DNA of 7,142 nucleotides, taken from the NCBI GenBank assembly GCA_044375275.1, contig JBILMZ010000181.1:1-7142 (forward strand). Direction: 5' to 3'. The translations under genes and the position numbers were made by a program. Each line of letters starts with the position of its first letter. Position 1 is the stretch's first letter. Positions 1 through 5,215 of this stretch are shown piece by piece. Below the pieces are notes generated by a model. That model was not told the DNA's origin, made no database searches, and saw nothing but the letters and a program-made list of their open reading frames with translations. Source of the DNA: SZUA-430 sp044375275. GTDB taxonomy: Bacteria; Pseudomonadota; Alphaproteobacteria; Micropepsales; Micropepsaceae.

Positions 1-2
1 AC

Positions 3-281
3 GAAGGCTACATCAGCGGCAGCCACATCCTGTACCGCACGGACGTGGAGTCACCCGAACTTGCCGGCCTGGTCTATCTGAGCGCGGCGGTCCTGGGCCT
101 CATCGTGTCCTCGCACAGGGCCATTGCCGTGCTGGGGGCCATCATCTGCATCGGCGCCCTCGTCACCTATGTATTCATGCAGGAGGTGTTCGTTTCGGTC
201 TGGTGCTTCTTCGCCGCCGCCTCCAGCTTTGTGATTCTGGCGCACTTCCAGCAAAGCCGCATTCGCAGCGTCTGGGGATAA
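3..281 (+). CDS. C-terminal part of a multi-pass membrane protein (DUF6629-like), 5' end outside the window
   Basis: The frame is open from the first bases of the window and ends at TAA 279-281, leaving about 92 residues. A GTG at 45 could be read as a start, but the residues before it (EGYISGSHILYRTD) continue the same protein and there is no ribosome binding site, so this is a truncated C-terminus. Three hydrophobic stretches are visible: around LVYLSAAVLGLIV, around IAVLGAIICIGALVTYVF, and VSVWCFFAAASSFVILAHF. The last one, with a WCFFAA core followed by a His before a basic tail, resembles the end of the DUF6629 integral membrane family as I remember it. No enzymatic function is known to me for that family. 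The location is the inner membrane. The family call is from recall of the motif, not from a search; that it is a membrane protein is clear. Confidence 0.65.
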   Translation, partial: EGYISGSHILYRTDVESPELAGLVYLSAAVLGLIVSSHRAIAVLGAIICIGALVTYVFMQEVFVSVWCFFAAASSFVILAHFQQSRIRSVWG

Positions 282-380
282 CACTCCCTAGCACAGGTTG
301 GCCCTGAGCCTTCGTGCAACCCTGCAGCGGGATTTTCGTGTGCCGGGAGACACGTTCACCGGAGAGTTTCTCCCCGCGCG

Positions 381-409
381 TTGACTTCATTCCTAACCGG
401 CAAAAACCT
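381..409 (+). promoter_or_regulatory. Weak sigma70-type promoter candidate for the autotransporter gene
   Basis: A TTGACT hexamer at 381-386 is a good -35 match. With a 17-nt spacer the -10 position is AAACCT at 404-409, which is a poor match. The position, about 60 nt before the ATG at 467, is suitable. The rest of 282-466 holds only short inverted repeats (for example GGAGA gtt TCTCC at 361-373) and no convincing terminator for the gene to the left. Confidence 0.25.
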
Positions 410-466
410 CGATTCACGGGTTGCGGCTGATTCGAAAAAACAAGGAGCCGCCGGTGGAGAAAATCT

Positions 467-2017
467 ATGACGTGCACAGCCTCTCGGGTAGTTCTTTTGT
501 CGTCGGTCGCAATGGCCGTAGCTTCGGCGTCCGCTATGGCGGCCCCCCTCGTCAACAATGGAAGCTTCGAAGCAGGCAACCTGACAGGCTGGACCGCAGG
601 TCCCTCCTATGCGGCCTCAAACGTCCTTTCGTCTGATGGCACATGGTCGGCTGTGTCTGGCTGCATTGGCGCGGGCTGTGTCACTCTCGGAGCGGGTGGC
701 GTCTCGGGCACTGGTGTGCTTTCACAAGCCATCGACCTGGACGGCGGCGTGTACAGGCTGACATACGATCACAACAATAGCTCCGGAGGCGTGGATAACC
801 AGTTTGCCGTCAGCCTCGGAACGAATCTGTTGCGCAATTCAGTCAACGCCGCCAGTTCCGGTGGGTTCCTTTCTTACGAGAACATCACGGCAGTTTCCGG
901 AGGCAGCACGACGCTTGCGTTTGGCGTCAGGCACGACCCCAGCCTCCAGTATGTCGACAACATTGCGCTGGTTCAGATCGACGACGGCCAAGGCAACAAC
1001 ATCGCCGCCGTTTCCCAGTCAGTCGCATTCCAGGGCGCCTACGGATTCCTGGATCGCATCCAGAACCGCTTCGGTCGTGCCGGATCCCCCGTCAGCGTGG
1101 CGCTGAACACACCGGTCGACGTCGCGGACAATAGTGGCGGCTACATCAGTCCGACCGGCAGCATGCGCGCCTACATTTCCGGCTATGGCGATCGTGGCAA
1201 GTGGGACGACGGCATCAAGTCTCGCCGTTGGGGGCTCTCGGCAGGCGTGGACACGGCCGTCACCGACAGCCTAGACCTTGGCGTGACGCTTTCGACAGGG
1301 CACAGTCGCTTCACGACCGAGACATTGTTTACCGACAATGAAGGACGTGCTGACGAATACCTGGGCGCGATACATGCGCACTTCAGTCCCAAATCGATGC
1401 CCCTCTACCTGACAGCCGCGGCAGGTTACGGATACACCTCGAACGACTTCACGCGCACCAGCAACGGCACGGACGGCACCGTCGTCGCGCGGGGCGTCGA
1501 AGCGACCCAGTGGCTGGGAAGCGTCGAGCTCGGCTTCGACTGGAAGCTCGGCAAGAGTTTCACGCTGACACCGTATCTGCGCGGAGATGCAGCGCGCCTG
1601 GACCAGGATGGCTATACGGAAACGCCACTGGCGGGGGCGTCTCTCCTGCCCATGACCGTTGAAGCTGTCGACCAGGATGCGATGCGCAGCGTTCTTGGCG
1701 CCAGGGGAACGTTCGACATCGCAGCCGGCCGGCGCGGCGCGCGTCTGACGATGGGAGCAGGTTGGGCGCACGAGTTTGAAACAGATCGCGCCGTTGCCTT
1801 CGGCGTGACGTCTCCGACAATCGGTGGAGGCGGGACGAATGTGATCTTCGCAGGAACATCCACTGCCGCCACGCCCGACGAGGACAGTGTCGTCGCCGGC
1901 GCCAGCGTCGAAGCGCCTGTCAGCGACGAAGCAAGAATCTATGTTGGCTATAACGGTTTGTTTGCTTCTGGGAACGATAGTCACGGGGCCGAAGCCGGGC
2001 TCCGCGTAGTCTGGTAG
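467..2017 (+). CDS. Secreted autotransporter-barrel protein with short jelly-roll-like passenger
   Basis: This is a 516-aa outer-membrane/surface protein. Residues 1-25 form a Sec signal peptide (R7, hydrophobic VVLLSSVAMAVASA, cleavage AMA|AP), which fixes the ATG at 467; GGAGA lies 6 nt upstream. Residues 28-170 begin with NNGSFEAGNLTGW and end with YVDNIALVQID, the opening and closing strands typical of carbohydrate-binding-like jelly-roll domains. A Cys pair (C66, C71) lies within it. Residues about 178-205 look helical and may be the pore-spanning linker. Residues about 233-516 are alternating amphipathic beta strands of the autotransporter barrel type (PF03797-like), ending in the usual aromatic residue (GLRVVW). 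The passenger is only about 200 residues, has no protease motif and lacks a long beta-helix. Adhesion or glycan binding at the surface is an inference. The gene stands alone between a weak upstream promoter candidate and a strong terminator. Confidence 0.85.
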   Translation: MTCTASRVVLLSSVAMAVASASAMAAPLVNNGSFEAGNLTGWTAGPSYAASNVLSSDGTWSAVSGCIGAGCVTLGAGGVSGTGVLSQAIDLDGGVYRLTYDHNNSSGGVDNQFAVSLGTNLLRNSVNAASSGGFLSYENITAVSGGSTTLAFGVRHDPSLQYVDNIALVQIDDGQGNNIAAVSQSVAFQGAYGFLDRIQNRFGRAGSPVSVALNTPVDVADNSGGYISPTGSMRAYISGYGDRGKWDDGIKSRRWGLSAGVDTAVTDSLDLGVTLSTGHSRFTTETLFTDNEGRADEYLGAIHAHFSPKSMPLYLTAAAGYGYTSNDFTRTSNGTDGTVVARGVEATQWLGSVELGFDWKLGKSFTLTPYLRGDAARLDQDGYTETPLAGASLLPMTVEAVDQDAMRSVLGARGTFDIAAGRRGARLTMGAGWAHEFETDRAVAFGVTSPTIGGGGTNVIFAGTSTAATPDEDSVVAGASVEAPVSDEARIYVGYNGLFASGNDSHGAEAGLRVVW

Positions 2018-2054
2018 CTCGATCAAGAAAAAGAAAAACAAAAAGCAAATGCAC

Positions 2055-2088
2055 TGCCCGTGGCGAAAGCCGCGGGCATTTTCTTTTT
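2055..2088 (+). terminator. Strong intrinsic terminator with GAAA tetraloop
   Basis: TGCCCGTGG (2055-2063) pairs with CCGCGGGCA (2070-2078) with one G-T wobble. A further C-G pair closes a GAAA tetraloop, giving a 10-bp stem. It is followed by TTTTCTTTTT (2079-2088). An A-rich tract at about 2025-2049 precedes the stem, so the opposite strand reads the hairpin and then, after a short gap, T-rich sequence. The same element could therefore stop transcription arriving from the convergent glycosyltransferase gene. Confidence 0.9.
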
Positions 2089-2108
2089 GGGACGCAAGCA
2101 GCGCGGCT

Positions 2109-3287
2109 TCAGCCGCCAAGCAGGCGCTTCACCGCTTCGATCGTCACATCATGGGCGCGTGCCGAGGCAATGAAATCCTGTGCATCCTGGCCCACGCGCT
2201 GCGCCGCGTCGCGCATGGCCTCATCCATCTGGGCCCGACGATAGGCCGCGCGGAAGCTTTCCACATCCAGCGTGTTGAGCCTTATCCCGCATCCCGCCTG
2301 CTCAAGCCCCATCGCACTGGCCTTGGCTTCGAAGTGGCGGGGAAACGTGATGTGCGGCCGGCCACTGGCGAGCGCAGCGTTCGTGAACCCCGACCCCGCG
2401 TGGGAGAACACCACGCTCGCGCGCGGCATGATCTCCGCGAAAGGCTGCGGCTTGTCGAACACTTCGACGCCGCGACTGCGCAGGATGGCAGCCCGGGGCC
2501 CCAGATTGCCGCGCAGATACACGCTGGCCTCCGGCCCGATATCCATGAGGCACTGGAACAGCGCATCGATGCGGGCGAAATCAAGGGCCGAGTAAACAAA
2601 CAGCCGCGGCCGCTCAGGTAGCGGGGCGAGGGGAGGCTGCGGTTCGATCGGTCCCAGGACGCGCTCCCGCCTGACGGCGCGATAGCTGTCGATCAACGGA
2701 AAGGAGTAGACCCCGCGAAAGTCACCCCTGAATGGCGCAGTAAGTGTGGCTGGCGCCGGCCGCCCCAGACGGCGCAGGGCAACGGAGATGGCCTCCAGCA
2801 CGACATCCTGTCCCTCCGGCGAGCCAACGCCCGGCGTGTAGGGCGGGAACTGCGCCTCGTCTGCCGGAGGCACAGCAAATCCGTTGCCGACGAAGGCCAC
2901 CGGAATACGCCCGAAGGCACTGAGCATGGCGCTGGGGGCATGCTCGCAGACGATGGCATCCGGCTTCACATGGTCGATGAGCCGGTCCCACGCGCCTATC
3001 AGGCTGGCAGCGCGCTCACTCGTCGTATAGCCGTTGGCACCAAGGATGTCGGCGAAGCTTCCCGTCTTGAAAGGCGGCGCGGCGGGTTTGGACCAGTGCG
3101 GCGCCACGAAGACCGGCGCATTGAAGTCACGCAACGCAGGCCCGGCATGGTGTGTCTCGCGCAGGGCGAATACGGGCTTCACACCCAGGGGCTGGAGCGC
3201 GAGGGCAATCGCCTTCAGCGGCGGGAGGTGACCCAGGCCTTCGCCCAGTTCCCACGCAAGCAACACAGTCTTCCCGGCAAGAGACAC
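2109..3287 (-). CDS. GT1/GT28-fold (GT-B) glycosyltransferase
   Basis: This 392-aa protein is the usual length for a bacterial GT-B glycosyltransferase that moves a sugar from a nucleotide-sugar donor to a lipid or small-molecule acceptor. The N-terminal half opens with a beta strand and a glycine-rich loop (TVLLAWELGEGLGH, residues 7-20), as in MGT/UGT-type enzymes, followed by KPDAIVCEHAPSA (108-120). The C-terminal half has the donor-binding signature: SHAGSGFTNAALASGRP (295-311), then FPRHFEAKASA and LEQAGCGI (315-335). There is no signal peptide or membrane segment, so it is probably cytosolic or membrane-associated. The start is GTG at 3285-3287: an in-frame TGA lies five codons upstream, GGGG sits 6 nt before it, and a later start would cut the first strand. 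A hairpin separates it from the upstream gene, so it may have its own weak promoter. Donor and acceptor cannot be read from the sequence. Confidence 0.85.
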   Translation of the reverse strand: MSLAGKTVLLAWELGEGLGHLPPLKAIALALQPLGVKPVFALRETHHAGPALRDFNAPVFVAPHWSKPAAPPFKTGSFADILGANGYTTSERAASLIGAWDRLIDHVKPDAIVCEHAPSAMLSAFGRIPVAFVGNGFAVPPADEAQFPPYTPGVGSPEGQDVVLEAISVALRRLGRPAPATLTAPFRGDFRGVYSFPLIDSYRAVRRERVLGPIEPQPPLAPLPERPRLFVYSALDFARIDALFQCLMDIGPEASVYLRGNLGPRAAILRSRGVEVFDKPQPFAEIMPRASVVFSHAGSGFTNAALASGRPHITFPRHFEAKASAMGLEQAGCGIRLNTLDVESFRAAYRRAQMDEAMRDAAQRVGQDAQDFIASARAHDVTIEAVKRLLGG

Positions 3288-3340
3288 TTGCGACCCCGAT
3301 CAATGGTGGAGGCGAATAGTAATTGATTCCATGCCCCGGA

Positions 3341-3374
3341 ACGAAATCGGGGCAGCACCTTGCGATGCTGCCCC
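3341..3374 (-). terminator. Probable intrinsic terminator after the 465-aa barrel protein gene
   Basis: On the minus strand GGGGCAGCA (3374-3366) pairs perfectly with TGCTGCCCC (3357-3349) over 9 bp with an 8-nt loop, followed by the moderately T-rich GATTTCGTT (3348-3340). It lies about 28 nt after the TGA at 3402-3404. The T tract is imperfect, so some transcription may continue into the glycosyltransferase gene. Confidence 0.6.
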
Positions 3375-3401
3375 TGTTCTGGTCACCAATCCGGTGTGAG
3401 G

Positions 3402-4799
3402 TCAGTTCGGCGGAACCACCGGCGAGCACTGTCCATAGAGATTGCAAAGCTTCTCGCGCTCCTGCTCGACGGCGCGGAACAGCTTGATGAGCTCGAGTTC
3501 CGGATCCTGCTTGCGATGGCGATCCTTCAGGCTGGCATCCGTACCGAAGTAGTAGGTAATGCCGCCCAGGACGCTGTGATAGTCGTCTTCGCCAACAGCA
3601 CCATCCATGCGGAACGCAAGGCCGGGCAGGGCGCCGAAGCCCGGCATCCACTCGATGCTGCCTTGGGCCATCGTGTTGTCTTCCTGGAACCCGGCGCCGC
3701 CTGATACCGCAAAGTTGTCCGACAGGTACCACTTCAGTTCGATATCGCCCACGAAGCCTTCGGTGACCGTGTCGCTGAACTGGTAGCCAGCCTTGGCGAG
3801 GATGCTGACCTGGTCGAGATAGATTTCCGCTTCGGCGCCAACGCGTGTGGCTTCGAGGTCGAATTGGTCTTCGGAGGCGTAGGCCGCAAAGAGGCCCAGC
3901 AGGTACTTGTCCGGGTCACGCGTGAAAATATGTGCCGCGGTGCCGTAGATGTTGTCGTCGCCAACGCCAGCAGCGCCACCTTCAACCTGCAGGCCCCATT
4001 CCTGTCCGAGCGGCAGCGTCAGTCCGCCACCGATAACCCATGCAGAGTCCGAGCTGGTTTCACCAGCCGTCGCCACGACCTTGAGGTTCGGGGCTGAAAC
4101 GGCAGGCTCCCGCGCGGCAGCCGTTCCAGCAGAGCCAAAGCCCAGCATCGCGGCAATGGCGGCCGGCTTCCAGTAGCGGCTCACGGCCTGGGCGAGGCGG
4201 CGTCCAAAGCTCGTGACCGACATCTGGTCGACAGGGACGAGTTCCGTGCGTGGAATGCCAAAGCCAACGCGAACCGCAGGGCAGTCCGTGGCCTGTCCGG
4301 CAAAGGCCGAGCGCAGCGCGCTCAGGATATTGCGCTCGATGTCAGCGAGTTCGGCGATCTTGACCTTTTCACCAACGGCCAGAGCCTTGGAGCTCAGCGC
4401 GACATAGAGGGTGCGAAGGCGCGGCGCATAGAAAACGCCGGCAAGCTTGCTGCCGAGCGACGCGCGAACCGAAGCCGCACCATCCACGAGCGCCTTGGCG
4501 CGGGTCATGGCTTCCGTCGGGTCATAGATGATCTCGTCGCACTTGAAGCGGCGAACCAGCTTTTCGAGGCTGCGCGGCGCCGTCAGGCTCGCGGCAGAGT
4601 GAAAGCGAACGCGAACCGGCATGCCCAGGGCTGACCGGATCGAACTTTCAACGCTCTTTTTCTGGGCGACGGAGGACACATGGACCGTGATGATCCCGCC
4701 CTTGTTGCCGTTGACAAAAGTTGCCGCGAATATCGGCGCTGCAACAGCGCGGAGGCTTTCAGCGGCCTTGGCCTGCCAAGTCGGTTTCCCCAGTTCCAT
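3402..4799 (-). CDS. Barrel-type envelope protein with N-terminal alpha/beta domain and internal signal-like segment (paralogue 1)
   Basis: The protein has 465 aa and no function I can name. Residues about 1-190 are alpha/beta with no canonical signal peptide. Two strand-helix-strand units are visible: ITVHVSS to PVRVRFHSA (37-69) and LYVALSS to AVRVGFGIP (131-183). Residues 200-229 look like a signal peptide in mid-chain: basic RRLAQAVSRYWKP, hydrophobic AAIAAMLGFGSAGT, then AAA|RE. Residues about 250-419 are amphipathic beta strands ending in GGITYYFG, consistent with a 10-12-strand outer-membrane barrel. Residues 420-465 form a tail with SLKDRHRKQDP and a charged helix (C452, C458). ATG 4797-4799 is chosen over in-frame starts up to 303 nt upstream for three reasons: GGGAGAGGG lies 4 nt before it, the length matches the neighbouring paralogue (462 aa), and both genes share GACGC just before the start. 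The barrel half is clearly the better conserved part between the copies. Confidence 0.85.
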   Translation of the reverse strand: MELGKPTWQAKAAESLRAVAAPIFAATFVNGNKGGIITVHVSSVAQKKSVESSIRSALGMPVRVRFHSAASLTAPRSLEKLVRRFKCDEIIYDPTEAMTRAKALVDGAASVRASLGSKLAGVFYAPRLRTLYVALSSKALAVGEKVKIAELADIERNILSALRSAFAGQATDCPAVRVGFGIPRTELVPVDQMSVTSFGRRLAQAVSRYWKPAAIAAMLGFGSAGTAAAREPAVSAPNLKVVATAGETSSDSAWVIGGGLTLPLGQEWGLQVEGGAAGVGDDNIYGTAAHIFTRDPDKYLLGLFAAYASEDQFDLEATRVGAEAEIYLDQVSILAKAGYQFSDTVTEGFVGDIELKWYLSDNFAVSGGAGFQEDNTMAQGSIEWMPGFGALPGLAFRMDGAVGEDDYHSVLGGITYYFGTDASLKDRHRKQDPELELIKLFRAVEQEREKLCNLYGQCSPVVPPN

Positions 4800-4803
4800 G
4801 CGT

Positions 4804-4812
4804 CCCTCTCCC
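4804..4812 (-). promoter_or_regulatory. Ribosome binding site deciding the start of paralogue 1
   Basis: On the minus strand GGGAGAGGG is followed by ACGC and then the ATG at 4799. This purine-rich site favours the 465-aa form. The in-frame upstream candidates (for example the ATG at 5042-5040) have no site at a good distance. Confidence 0.75.
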
Positions 4813-4845
4813 AGATCCCAACGAGTAAAAATACGTGTCGACCCG

Positions 4846-4873
4846 AATATGAATGAGAGGCGAATCGCTTCAA
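4846..4873 (-). promoter_or_regulatory. Weak promoter candidate for paralogue 1
   Basis: On the minus strand TTGAAG (4873-4868), a 16-nt spacer and CATATT (4851-4846) give a partial sigma70 match ending about 46 nt before the ATG. It was picked by eye from an AT-rich region, so chance matches are likely. Confidence 0.2.
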
Positions 4874-4983
4874 AGACGATTTGAGGGGTTTGGTTTTCTC
4901 CAAAAAGCAATACGGAACGTTTCTGTATTAACAGTGGCGTGTTCGCAACATTGCATACCTGTAAGAATAGGTACCAGAAGTAG

Positions 4984-5010
4984 AAAAAACCGCCAAAATT
5001 GTCGGTTTTT
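4984..5010 (-). terminator. Terminator- or attenuator-like hairpin in the leader of paralogue 1
   Basis: On the minus strand AAAAACCG (5010-5003) pairs with CGGTTTTT (4992-4985) and the run continues to six T. Inside, one mismatch is followed by CA...TG pairing around an ATTT loop. The stem is mostly A-T with a CCG/CGG core, so it would be weak. It could act in either orientation and lies about 185 nt before the start codon. Confidence 0.35.
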
Positions 5011-5135
5011 GCAATTGCACGAAATAGTTGCAGGGTTGCCATAGCCGCTTTGGAAACCTCCCGGTTTCCCTGAGGGAGGGAACCCGCCCGCCTAAATCGC
5101 ATTTGCGGTGAGGTCCAGAACGCTCCCAGACAATG

Positions 5136-5161
5136 AAAAACGGAGGCCTTTTGGGCCTCCG
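5136..5161 (-). terminator. Intrinsic terminator of paralogue 2
   Basis: On the minus strand CGGAGGCC (5161-5154) pairs perfectly with GGCCTCCG (5148-5141) around a CAAAA loop and is followed directly by TTTTT (5140-5136). It lies 55 nt after the TAG at 5216-5218, so the two paralogues are probably separate transcription units. Confidence 0.85.
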
Positions 5162-5215
5162 CTCGGAATTCGATTTCTGTGAAGGCGACTTGGCCGCTTG
5201 GCGTTAGCTTGGAGG

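Larger units (their letters stand above)
4800..5135 (-). other. AT-rich 5' leader/intergenic region of paralogue 1 with hairpins
   Basis: This region of about 335 nt lies between the terminator of paralogue 2 and the start of paralogue 1 and is visibly richer in A/T than the genes around it. It contains an inverted repeat GGAAACC (5052-5058) with GGTTTCC (5063-5069). A competing pairing joins GGTTTCCCT (5063-5071) to AGGGAACC (5077-5084) with one bulge. There is a perfect palindrome TGCAATTGCA (5010-5019) and a terminator-like hairpin (4984-5010). The frame of paralogue 1 happens to stay open across it back to 5102. That extension is treated here as non-coding because the other paralogue has a stop directly before its start. 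Confidence 0.5.

Noticed and set aside
421..636. 71-aa plus-strand frame at the autotransporter start, including a GTG at 454 behind AAGGAG
   Set aside because: The ribosome-site spacing is good, but the frame is different and runs through the signal-peptide region without meaning. The frame from 467 gives a clear signal peptide and full barrel.
1271..2119. 282-aa open frame on the minus strand opposite the autotransporter barrel
   Set aside because: It is antisense to a well-supported gene, crosses its strong terminator and has no recognisable protein features.
2049..2621. 190-aa open frame on the plus strand starting inside the terminator region
   Set aside because: It starts in the terminator stem region and is antisense to the glycosyltransferase, with shadow-type composition.
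3127..3732. 201-aa minus-strand frame spanning the end of paralogue 1 and the start of the glycosyltransferase
   Set aside because: It is out of frame with two supported genes and runs through the terminator hairpin; its composition is Arg/Cys-rich shadow.
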